A DNA stretch of 64,000 nt from Streptosporangium canum (lineage in GTDB: Bacteria; Actinomycetota; Actinomycetes; Streptosporangiales; Streptosporangiaceae). Positions 52,719 through 62,363 of this stretch are shown in pieces (the first letter of the stretch is position 1; each line of letters opens with the position of its first letter). The stretch is from contig NZ_FOQY01000005.1 in the NCBI RefSeq assembly GCF_900113865.1, positions 59,388 to 123,387 on the forward strand, given 5' to 3'. A program made the position numbers and the translations under genes. Below the pieces are notes generated by a model. The model saw only the letters and a program-made list of their open reading frames with translations, was not told the DNA's origin and made no database searches.

Positions 52719-54718
52719 GCTCGCTCCTCGATGACGGCCAGTACGGCCTCCGCCTCGACCTGCCGGCCCGGCGCCACGTTCAACGCGGACACCGTGCCCG
52801 CCGCCGGGGCGGTGATCTGATGTTCCATCTTCATGGCCTCCAGCACCACGACCACCTGGCCCGTGGTGACGTGCTCGCCCGATTTCACCTCGACGCGGAG
52901 CACGGTACCGGGCATCGGCGCCAGCAGGGAGCCCGGCGCCACACGTGTGGCCGGTTCGGGGAGCCGGTCCAGCGGCGTGAGCCGTACGGGGCCGAGAGGG
53001 GAGTCCACGTGGGTCACGCCGTCATAGCGGGCCACGGCGAACCTGCGCCGCACGCCGGAGGTCTCCAGGACGACCAGGTCGGGCGTGGCGCCGACCAGGA
53101 CCGTGTCGGGGAAGCCGTCGGCCCGCAGGCCGTCACGGGTGATCCGGTAGGAGACCTCCGCCTCCTCGAAGGCCGCGCGCTGCGGCTGTGACACCACGTT
53201 CCGCCACCCGCTGGGCAGCCCGGCCTGCACGGTCGCCGCCGCCCGGCCCGCCGCCGCCTGGGCGAGGGCCGCGGCGAGGGCGGACAGGCGTACGGCGCCC
53301 GGCCCGGCGGCCAGAGCGTCGCGGTGTTCGGCGAGGAAGCCGGTGTGGGTGTCTCCCGCGAGGAACGCCTCATGGCGCAGGACCCCGACCAGGAGGTCCC
53401 GGTTGGTGACGGGCCCGTGGATCCTCGCGTTCGACAGGGCGGCGGCGAGCCTCCTGACGGCGTCGGCACGGCAGGCTCCGTAGGAGATGACCTTGGCGAG
53501 CATCGGGTCGTAGTGGACGCCGATCTCGGAGCCGTCCTCGACACCGGAGTCCAGCCGGAGGCCGTGGGAGGCCCCGCGGGGCAGGGGGGAGAAGCGGGAG
53601 CTCACCCCGGGGACGTCGAAGCGGTGCAGGGTGCCGCTCTGCGGCAGCCAGTCGCGGGCGGGGTCCTCGGCGTAGAGCCGTGCCTCGACGGCGTGGCCCG
53701 ACGGGGCCGGCGGAGTCTCGGGGAGCCGGGCGCCCTCGGCGATCCGGAGCTGGAGCTCGACCAGGTCGACGCCGTAGACGCACTCGGTGACCGGGTGCTC
53801 GACCTGGAGCCTGGTGTTCATCTCCAGGAAGGCGACCGTGTCGTCCTTCACCAGGAACTCGACGGTCCCGGCCCCGGCGTATCCGATCGCCTCCGCCGCC
53901 CTGACCGCCGCGTCGAACAGCCGCGTCCGCATCGCGGGGGAGATGGCCGGGGAGGGGGTCTCCTCGATCACCTTCTGGTGCCGCCGCTGGATCGAGCACT
54001 CCCGCTCGCCCAGCGTCCACACCGTCCCGTGCAGGTCGGCCAGGATCTGGACCTCGATGTGCCGGGCGTTCTCCAGCAGGGGCTCGACGAAGACCGTGCC
54101 GTCGCCGAACGCCGACTCGGCCTCCCGCCGGGCGGACTCGACCGCGCCGGGCAGGTCGCCGGCCGGCTCCACGATCCGCATCCCGCGCCCGCCGCCCCCG
54201 GCCGAGGCCTTCACCAGCAGGGGCGTCCGCCGGCCGGGCGCCGATCCGTCCGCCGGGGCGGACATGGTGTCCAGGCCCTGTTCGAGCTCGGCCGCCGAGG
54301 AGCCGGGTTCGGCGGTGAAACCCGGGAGCACCGGGACGCCGGCCCCGGCCATCAGGGCCTTCGCCCCGATCTTGGAGCCCATCGCGGCGATGGCCTCGGG
54401 GGAGGGGCCGACCCAGGTCAGGCCGGCGTCGAGCACGGCCCGCGCGAACGCCGCGTTCTCCGACAGGAAGCCGTAGCCCGGATGCACGGCGTCGGCCCCG
54501 GTCGCGAGGGCCGCGCCGACGATCGCCTCCACCGACAGGTAGGTGTCGGCGGGCCTGACCCCGGCGAGCCGTACGGCGTGGTCGGCCTCCGCCACGTGGG
54601 GTGCGGCGCCGTCCGCGTCGGAGAAGACCGCGACGGTCTCGATGCCGAGGTCGCGGCAGGTGCGGAAGACGCGGCGGGCGATCTCCCCCCGGTTGGCGAC
54701 GAGAAGCCGGCTGATCAT
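52715..54718 (-). CDS. acyl-CoA carboxylase biotin carboxylase/BCCP subunit (geranyl/methylcrotonyl type)
   Basis: The 667-residue protein has a biotin carboxylase domain ([48 protein letters not shown]) and a C-terminal carrier domain with EAMKMEH. An insert near 155-180 (SAPADGSAPGRR) is unusual. It is a paralogue of the protein at 17547. It starts 8 bases after the carboxyltransferase stop and pairs with it. With AtuA beside it a geranyl-CoA or other branched enoyl-CoA carboxylase is the best guess. Confidence 0.9.
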   Translation of the reverse strand: MISRLLVANRGEIARRVFRTCRDLGIETVAVFSDADGAAPHVAEADHAVRLAGVRPADTYLSVEAIVGAALATGADAVHPGYGFLSENAAFARAVLDAGLTWVGPSPEAIAAMGSKIGAKALMAGAGVPVLPGFTAEPGSSAAELEQGLDTMSAPADGSAPGRRTPLLVKASAGGGGRGMRIVEPAGDLPGAVESARREAESAFGDGTVFVEPLLENARHIEVQILADLHGTVWTLGERECSIQRRHQKVIEETPSPAISPAMRTRLFDAAVRAAEAIGYAGAGTVEFLVKDDTVAFLEMNTRLQVEHPVTECVYGVDLVELQLRIAEGARLPETPPAPSGHAVEARLYAEDPARDWLPQSGTLHRFDVPGVSSRFSPLPRGASHGLRLDSGVEDGSEIGVHYDPMLAKVISYGACRADAVRRLAAALSNARIHGPVTNRDLLVGVLRHEAFLAGDTHTGFLAEHRDALAAGPGAVRLSALAAALAQAAAGRAAATVQAGLPSGWRNVVSQPQRAAFEEAEVSYRITRDGLRADGFPDTVLVGATPDLVVLETSGVRRRFAVARYDGVTHVDSPLGPVRLTPLDRLPEPATRVAPGSLLAPMPGTVLRVEVKSGEHVTTGQVVVVLEAMKMEHQITAPAAGTVSALNVAPGRQVEAEAVLAVIEERA

Positions 54719-54726
54719 GGGCGCGC

Positions 54727-56310
<1,584 letters not shown>

Positions 56311-56480
56311 GCGCCGCCTCCCTCGGTTGACGCGGACGCGGCCGGTGCGGGTCCGCCCGGCGCCGGCCCGGCCGGTGCGGCCGACGCCGGCCTCAGGCCG
56401 ACGCCCCGTGCCGGGAACGTGGTGAGCGGGGCGACGCCGGCCTCCGCGCCGGCCCGCCGCGGCCGGTCGGCGCCTCGGAC

Positions 56481-56500
56481 TTGACGATCACGTCAGTCAA
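56481..56500. promoter_or_regulatory. candidate operator upstream of AtuC-like operon
   Basis: TTGACG-ATCA-CGTCAG (near-perfect palindrome, one outer mismatch) is followed by TCAA. It lies between the kinase and the carboxylase operon, on the operon side. TTGACG palindromes are typical of acyl-CoA-catabolism regulators, but none is encoded adjacent. Confidence 0.45.
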
Positions 56501-56603
56501 CGTAGCCGACAACCCGCTCCGCTGCCAGGGGGCGGTTCCGCCGCACGTCCTTCACGGCCCCGGCTCCGGGGGACGGGCGTGGAGCCGGGGCCGGACAGCC
56601 GGG

Positions 56604-58400
56604 TCAGCCGCAGTGGCTCCAGCCGCTCTTCCACGACAGGGAGCCGTGCGAGCCGCCCCAGATGACGCACTTCTTGACGGCGGAGAGCCGTACGGGGCCC
56701 GCGTAGGCGGTGAAGGAGCCCGGGTTGCTCCCCGACGAGCCGCCCTTCACCTGGAGCGTCGCGTTCATGCTGACCTTCGAGGGGATCACGTACTTGGCCA
56801 TGGTGACGACGCAGTTCTTGCCCGCGCCGGCGCTGTAGAGCAGGTAGATGGTCGCGGCGGAGCCGAGGGCCTTGGAGTTGACCACCTTGTAGCCCGCGCC
56901 GCAGACGCCCGTCGGGGTGTAGGGGTTCGGCTTCGGCGGCGAGATCGTCTGCTTGGCGGTCGCGGAGGGCTTCGAGGTCGGCTTGGCGGTCGCTGTCGGC
57001 TTGGCCGTCGGTTTGGGGGTCGCCGTCGGTTTGGCCTCCGGGGACGGCTGGCCCGCGTCCGTCGGCTCGATCACCGAGGGCGGCTCCGAGGACTCCCCGT
57101 CCGGCTCCGACCCGCCGTCCCCGGAGCCTCCGCCCGCCTTCTTGGTCGGCCGGCTGGTCGGCCTGGCCGTCGGCTGGGAGATCATCTCGCTCGTGACCTG
57201 GACGGAAGGGGAAGGGCTCTTCCTGGGCTTGGGGGACTCCCACGCCGCGGGCGGGTCGTCCGGGGTGAGCGCCGGGTCCGACTCCTCCGCCTCCTGGGAG
57301 GCGGGCGCCGACGCCACGGGCCGCGCCGCCGCCGCCTTCTCGCCGTTCTGCAGGACCACCACCGTCCCGCCGCCCACCACGGCCAGCGCGGCCGCTCCCG
57401 CGAGCAGGAGGCCGACCGGCCGGCGCGTCTTCTGCCGGGGCTGCGGCGCGGGAGCCTGCGGCGGGACGGTGGCCGAGGAGTCGTGCGACAGGAGAGTGGG
57501 CCCGTGCGGCGGGGCGGCGGCGGGCACCTGCGGTGCGGCGGGCGCGGGCGGCGGTGCGGCGGGCGCGGGAGTCTGGCGCCGGACCGGGGAGGCGAGCGTC
57601 GCGCCCATCAGATGGCTGACGAGCTCCTCGGCCGTGGGGCGCCGCGACGGGTCCTTGGACAGGCACGCGGCGACGAGGAGGCGCAACTGCCCCTCCAGGC
57701 CGCCCAGCTCGGGCTCCACGGTCAGGATCCGGTTCATCACCACGGCGATGGAGTCCGCGCCGAACGCGGGTCTCCCCGTCGCGGCGAAGACCATCGTGAC
57801 GCCCCAGGCGAAGACGTCCGCGGCGGCCGTCACCTCGCCCTCGCTGAGCTGTTCGGGGGCCAGATAGGACGGCGTCCCCATCGCCATCCCGGTCGCGGTC
57901 ACCCCGGGGGAGTCCAGCGCCCTGGCGATGCCGAAGTCGATCACCACCGGGCCCTCCGGGCCCATCAGCACGTTCGCCGGCTTGAAGTCGCGGTGCAGGA
58001 TTCCCGCGCGGTGGATCGCCGACAGGGCGGTGGCCGTACTGATCGCGAGCCGTTCGAGCGCGGCGCCGCGCCGCGGGCCCTCCTTGTCGACGAGCTGGCG
58101 CAGGGAGAGGCCCGGCACGTACTCGCTCACGATGTACGGCTGGCTGCCCGCGAGGTCGGCGTGGAGCACCGAGGCGGTGCAGAACCGGGCCACCCGCTGG
58201 GCGACCGAGACCTCCCGCAGGAACCGGGTCCGGGCGTCGGGGTCGGACGCCAGGCCATGGTGGAGGAGTTTGACCGCTACCTGCTCGCCCGCCGGCCCCC
58301 GCCCCAGGTAGACGACCCCCTGGCCGCCCTCCCCGAGCCGGCCGGTCAGCTCGAACGGGCCCAGCCGCTGAGGATCCTCCGCCGACAGCGGCTGCACCAT
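56604..58400 (-). CDS. transmembrane Ser/Thr protein kinase with C-terminal SapA-like domain
   Basis: From ATG 58400 (GGGGGG just upstream) the product is 598 residues. The kinase domain (about 10-265) has GxGGQGVVY, VAVKLL, catalytic HRDFKPANVL, DFGIA and GTPSYLAPEQ. A Pro-Ala juxtamembrane stretch leads to one membrane helix near 335-355 (GLLLAGAAALAVVGGGTVVVL). A Pro/Lys/Thr-rich stalk (KPTATAKPT repeats) follows. The last about 100 residues have four cysteines (VCGAGYKVVNS, KNCVVT, KCVIWGGSHG, SHCG), the pattern of Streptomyces spore-associated protein A. The fused outer domain is unusual and probably the sensor. Confidence 0.88.
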   Translation of the reverse strand: MVQPLSAEDPQRLGPFELTGRLGEGGQGVVYLGRGPAGEQVAVKLLHHGLASDPDARTRFLREVSVAQRVARFCTASVLHADLAGSQPYIVSEYVPGLSLRQLVDKEGPRRGAALERLAISTATALSAIHRAGILHRDFKPANVLMGPEGPVVIDFGIARALDSPGVTATGMAMGTPSYLAPEQLSEGEVTAAADVFAWGVTMVFAATGRPAFGADSIAVVMNRILTVEPELGGLEGQLRLLVAACLSKDPSRRPTAEELVSHLMGATLASPVRRQTPAPAAPPPAPAAPQVPAAAPPHGPTLLSHDSSATVPPQAPAPQPRQKTRRPVGLLLAGAAALAVVGGGTVVVLQNGEKAAAARPVASAPASQEAEESDPALTPDDPPAAWESPKPRKSPSPSVQVTSEMISQPTARPTSRPTKKAGGGSGDGGSEPDGESSEPPSVIEPTDAGQPSPEAKPTATPKPTAKPTATAKPTSKPSATAKQTISPPKPNPYTPTGVCGAGYKVVNSKALGSAATIYLLYSAGAGKNCVVTMAKYVIPSKVSMNATLQVKGGSSGSNPGSFTAYAGPVRLSAVKKCVIWGGSHGSLSWKSGWSHCG

Positions 58401-58481
58401 GATGCCCCCCGACAAAGCATGCAAATTGGGTTATGTGGTGTAGAACGCTACCAGCGTGGGCAGTGAGACGGGCGGTCTTCT

Positions 58482-58512
58482 GGGATCCGCCCCTTCCGCC
58501 GGGGCGGATCCC
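58482..58512 (-). terminator. terminator after GlcD-type gene
   Basis: A perfect 12-bp stem (GGGATCCGCCCC, 58482-58493; complement 58501-58512) with a 7-base loop lies 14 bases beyond the stop of the FAD oxidase gene. Confidence 0.75.
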
Positions 58513-58525
58513 GGCAGATCAGCGC

Positions 58526-59887
58526 TCAGATGGCCTTGCCCGGATTGAGGATGCCGAGCGGGTCGAAGACTTGCTTGATCCCGTGGTGGATCTCCTCGGT
58601 GAGCGGTCCGGCCTCCAGGGAGAGCCAGCGTCGCTTCAGCAGCCCGACGCCGTGCTCGCCGGTGAGCGTGCCCCCCATCTCCAGGGTCTCCCGGAAGACC
58701 TCGTCGGCGGCCGCCCACACGTTGGGCGGCGGTTCGGCCAGGCCGTGGTCGAAGATGAAGATCGGGTGCAGGTTGCCGTCGCCCGCGTGGGCCACCGTGG
58801 CGATCAGCACGTCGTACTTCACCGCGATGGCCTCGATCTTCTCGATCATGTACGGCAGCGCGGAGCGCGGCACGCACACGTCCTCCACCAGGCACTTGCC
58901 GAGCCGTTCCTTGGCCTGGTAGGCCATCCGCCGTACCCCGATCAGCTCCTCGGCCTCCTGCGGGGACGAGGAGACCGCCACGAAGGGGGAGCCGTTGGCG
59001 GTGCACAGTTCCGCCATCCGCTCGGAGACCGCCGTCGCGTCCGCCGCGTCCGACTGCGCGATCAGCATCGCCTGGGTGGACGCCTCCAGCCCGATGTTCC
59101 GCCAGTCGTCGATGGCCTTGAGCGTGGTCCGGTCGAGCATCTCCAGCAGCGACGGCTGGCACCCCGCGGCGATGATCGCCGCGACCGCGCGCGCCGCGTC
59201 CCTGAGGGAGGTGAACTCGGCCGCGATCGTCGCCGGATAGACGGCGGGCGCCCGGCGCAGCCGTACGGTGGCCGCGGTGATCACGCCGAGCGTCCCCTCC
59301 GAGCCGACGAACAGGCCGGTCAGGTCATAGCCCGTCACGCCCTTGACCGTGCGCCGGCCGGTGTTCAGGATCCGCCCGTCCGCCAGCACGACCTCCAGGC
59401 CCAGCGCCGAGTCGCGGGTCACGCCGTACTTGACGCACCGCAGGCCGCCCGCGTTGGTGGCCAGGTTGCCGCCGATCGTGGAGATCTCGTAGGAGGACGG
59501 GTCGGGCGCGTACATCAGCCCGTACTCGCGGGCCGCCCGGTCCAGGTCCGCGGTGATGAGGCCGGGCTCCACCACCGCGATCTCGTCGGCGGGGGAGAGC
59601 TCCCTGATCGCCTTCATCTTGTGCAGTGCCAGGACGACGCTCCCCTCGATCGCCGTCGCCCCGCCGGCCAGCCCCGTGCCGGCCCCCCGGGGAACCACCG
59701 GCACCCGGTGCTCGCTCGCCCATCTGAGGGTGGCGACGACGTCGTCGCGGGTTTCGGCCAGCACGACGGCCAGCGGCCTGCCCGGTTCGAGGAAGGTCCG
59801 GTCCCGCGCGTAGGAGTCGGTCACGTCGGGGTCCGTCAGCACCTTCTCTGGTGCGAGTGCAGCGACAAGTTCGGCGATAGCGGTCAC
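58526..59887 (-). CDS. FAD-linked oxidase, GlcD/D-lactate dehydrogenase type
   Basis: The 453-residue protein has a PCMH-type FAD domain (PVVPRGAGTGLAGGATAIEGSVVLAL, YEISTIGGNLATNAGGLRCVKYG, VGSEGTLGVIT). Its C-terminal part is of the GlcD/DLD type (VAHAGDGNLHP, GGTLTGEHGVGLLKRRWL, LGILNPGKAI). It oxidises a 2-hydroxy acid such as glycolate or D-lactate; the GlcE/GlcF partners are absent, so it is probably a single-subunit form. The start is GTG 59887. The 272-base region before the divergent ctaD is AT-rich around 60010-60025 (GGGGAAATTTATATAAAAG), likely promoter DNA. Confidence 0.9.
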   Translation of the reverse strand: MTAIAELVAALAPEKVLTDPDVTDSYARDRTFLEPGRPLAVVLAETRDDVVATLRWASEHRVPVVPRGAGTGLAGGATAIEGSVVLALHKMKAIRELSPADEIAVVEPGLITADLDRAAREYGLMYAPDPSSYEISTIGGNLATNAGGLRCVKYGVTRDSALGLEVVLADGRILNTGRRTVKGVTGYDLTGLFVGSEGTLGVITAATVRLRRAPAVYPATIAAEFTSLRDAARAVAAIIAAGCQPSLLEMLDRTTLKAIDDWRNIGLEASTQAMLIAQSDAADATAVSERMAELCTANGSPFVAVSSSPQEAEELIGVRRMAYQAKERLGKCLVEDVCVPRSALPYMIEKIEAIAVKYDVLIATVAHAGDGNLHPIFIFDHGLAEPPPNVWAAADEVFRETLEMGGTLTGEHGVGLLKRRWLSLEAGPLTEEIHHGIKQVFDPLGILNPGKAI

Positions 59888-60009
59888 AGGGGGACTTTAC
59901 GGCCTATGGCCCGCACGGGCGGCAGAGGGCCGCCGGCTGTGACGGCCGCGTCCGGGCGCCCTGAAGGCCCGAGTCCGGAACGCCCGGTGTCTCTCCTGGA
60001 GGGCGAAGG

Positions 60010-60030
60010 GGAAATTTATATAAAAGAGCA
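60010..60030. promoter_or_regulatory. AT-rich core between GlcD-type gene and ctaD
   Basis: The stretch GGAAATTTATATAAAAGAG stands out against GC-rich flanks in the 272-base gap between two divergent genes and holds a TATATA that could act as a -10 on either strand. No -35 is assigned with confidence. Confidence 0.35.
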
Positions 60031-60159
60031 GCTCTGTACCTGCTTGAGACTCTCTGCGAGGAGTGTCCGTTCCGCGGAAGTCGGGCAGAGGGTTGACAGG
60101 GTGGACGGATGGGAGAAGTCCCGCCATGTCCGGCTGACGCCAACGGGAGGGAGCCGGCT

Positions 60160-61833
60160 GTGACCACAGTGCAGCAACGGCCCACACTTGTGTCTACCGC
60201 CAGGGGATCGAGGCTCGCGTCGTGGCTGTCCTCGACCGACCACAAGGTCATCGGGTATCTCTACCTGATCTCTTCGTTCGTGTTCTTCCTGATCGCCGGG
60301 GTCATGGCCCTGATCATCCGGGCCGAGCTGGCCCAGCCCGGACTCCAGTTGGTCAACCCGCAGCAGTACAACCAGCTGTTCACCATGCACGGAACCCTGA
60401 TGCTGCTGCTGTTCGCCACGCCGCTGTTCGCCGGATTCGCCAACGTGGTCATGCCGTTGCAGATCGGCGCGCCCGACGTGGCGTTCCCGCGCCTGAACAT
60501 GGTGAGCTTCTGGCTCTTCCTGTTCGGCGGGATCATCACGCTCAGCGGCTTCGCCACCGACGGGGGCGCCGCCGACTTCGGGTGGACGGGATACGCCCCC
60601 CTGTCGGTCGCCACGTACTCCCCGCAGAGCGGCGGCAGCCTGTGGATCGTCGGCCTGGTGATGGCGGGCCTCGGCACGATCCTCGGCTCGGTCAACTTCA
60701 TCACCACGATCATCTGCATGCGCGCACCCGGCATGACCATGTTCCGGATGCCGATGTTCACCTGGAACGTGCTGCTGACCGGCCTGCTCGTGCTGATCGC
60801 CTTCCCGGTGCTGGCCGCGGCCCTGCTGGCCCTGGAGGCCGACCGCGCGTTCGGCACGCACATCTACGCGCCCGAGACCGGGGGGCCGCTGCTCTGGCAG
60901 CACCTGTTCTGGTTCTTCGGCCATCCCGAGGTCTACGTCATCGCGCTGCCGTTCTTCGGCATCGTCACCGAGGTCCTCCCGGTCTTCAGCCGCAAGCCGC
61001 TGTTCGGCTACATCGGCCTCGTCGGCGCGACCATCGCCATCGCCGGTCTGTCGATCACCGTGTGGGCGCACCACATGTTCGCGACGGGCCGGGTGCTGCT
61101 GCCGTTCTTCTCCTTCATGACGTTCCTCATCGCGGTACCGACGGGGGTGAAGTTCTTCAACTGGGTCGGCACGATGTGGCGAGGGCATCTGACGTTCGAG
61201 TCGCCGATGCTGTTCTCGATCGGCTTCCTGGTCACCTTCCTGCTGGGCGGTCTGACCGGAGTCATCCTGGCCTCGCCGCCGCTGGACTTCCAGGTGACCG
61301 ACTCCTACTTCGTGGTCGCGCACTTCCACTACGTCGTCTTCGGCACGGTGGTGTTCGCGATGTTCGCGGGCTTCTACTTCTGGTGGCCCAAGATGACCGG
61401 CAAGATGCTCAACGACACCCTGGGCAAGGTGCACTTCTGGCTGCTGTTCATCGGCTTCCACACCACCTTCCTGGTCCAGCACTGGCTCGGCGCCGAGGGC
61501 ATGCCGCGCCGTTACGCCGACTACAGCGCGATCGACGGCTTCACCGGCCTGAACCTGGTCTCCTCGATCGGCGCCCTCATTCTCGGCGTCTCCACGCTGC
61601 CGTTCCTCTACAACGTGTGGGTGACCAGCCGGCACGCACCGAAGGTCACCAGGGACGACCCGTGGGGCTTCGGCAACTCGCTGGAGTGGGCGACCTCCTG
61701 CCCGCCGCCGCGGCACAACTTCGTCTCGCTGCCGCGCATCCGGTCCGAGCGCCCGGCCTTCGACCTGCACCATCCCCGGGTGGAGGCCCAGCCGCGCCAG
61801 CTCGACCCGACCGCGCCCGCCGAGGAGATCTGA
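60160..61833 (+). CDS. ctaD: cytochrome c oxidase subunit I (haem-copper oxidase)
   Basis: From GTG 60160 (GGGAGGGAG just upstream) the product is 557 residues: [15 protein letters not shown], then about 12 membrane helices. The low-spin haem/copper region has [27 protein letters not shown] (Cu_B His and the cross-linked Tyr), WAHHMF (two more Cu_B His), and [10 protein letters not shown] (haem ligands). It ends in an acidic/basic tail. It is the catalytic subunit of aa3-type oxidase in the plasma membrane. Subunits II, III and haem-assembly genes are not adjacent, so this is an isolated ctaD copy. Confidence 0.93.
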   Translation: MTTVQQRPTLVSTARGSRLASWLSSTDHKVIGYLYLISSFVFFLIAGVMALIIRAELAQPGLQLVNPQQYNQLFTMHGTLMLLLFATPLFAGFANVVMPLQIGAPDVAFPRLNMVSFWLFLFGGIITLSGFATDGGAADFGWTGYAPLSVATYSPQSGGSLWIVGLVMAGLGTILGSVNFITTIICMRAPGMTMFRMPMFTWNVLLTGLLVLIAFPVLAAALLALEADRAFGTHIYAPETGGPLLWQHLFWFFGHPEVYVIALPFFGIVTEVLPVFSRKPLFGYIGLVGATIAIAGLSITVWAHHMFATGRVLLPFFSFMTFLIAVPTGVKFFNWVGTMWRGHLTFESPMLFSIGFLVTFLLGGLTGVILASPPLDFQVTDSYFVVAHFHYVVFGTVVFAMFAGFYFWWPKMTGKMLNDTLGKVHFWLLFIGFHTTFLVQHWLGAEGMPRRYADYSAIDGFTGLNLVSSIGALILGVSTLPFLYNVWVTSRHAPKVTRDDPWGFGNSLEWATSCPPPRHNFVSLPRIRSERPAFDLHHPRVEAQPRQLDPTAPAEEI

Positions 61834-62240
61834 AGGCATCCCCGCCCCGCCGGCCGGCGCTTCTCCCGGAGCCGGCCGGCGCCTGCCCCCCGCCGTCCGC
61901 GTCCGGCGCCCTTCCCGGAGCCGTCCGGTGCTTCTCCCGCGGACGTCCGGCGCCTGCCCGCCGTCCGTGTCCGGTGCCCGTTCGGCGTCCGTCCGGCCTC
62001 CCGGGGATATGGCCGGCGCCATAAGACCGGGTTATGCATCCGCGTTATGCATTCGCTCCCGTGCGGCGTGATCGGGGCCGGTCGTCCGGCGTCGCCCGCC
62101 GGGTCCATTTCACGTCCACGGCGATGTGCCCGTCCGCCCTGTGATCCGGCTTCACCGTGCTGACCTGCCATGGAGCGGTCGCCGACGGCGTTGGAGTGGA
62201 AATCATCACCATTTTCTAACAAACGACCATTTATTGCAGT
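61834..62240. other. intergenic region with degenerate TCCGGCGCC-type repeats
   Basis: Between ctaD and the M6 protease no gene is evident. Bases 61850-62020 contain several degenerate copies of an element around TCCGGCGCC/TCCGGTGCC spaced irregularly; 62190-62240 turns AT-rich and leads into the promoter. Confidence 0.5.
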
Positions 62241-62269
62241 TTGACAACATCATTTGGCGGCTTTACTGC
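62241..62269 (+). promoter_or_regulatory. candidate promoter of the M6 protease
   Basis: TTGACA (62241-62246), 17 bases, then TACTGC (62264-62269), about 95 bases before the TTG start of the protease gene. A perfect -35 and a two-mismatch -10 fit an SigA-type promoter. Confidence 0.5.
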
Positions 62270-62363
62270 CGCTTTACCTTCTCGTCTAACGTCCCGCTCG
62301 GCGCGTGCATCAGGCGCGCCGGGGACGTCCGCGCCCGGCGAACCCGGGCAGGGAGGGTATGCG

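Noticed and set aside
62270..62363. A riboswitch in the M6 protease leader
   Set aside because: The 95-base leader is GC-rich with short stems, but I could not match it to any known riboswitch core, including the cyclic-di-AMP type often found before secreted hydrolases.
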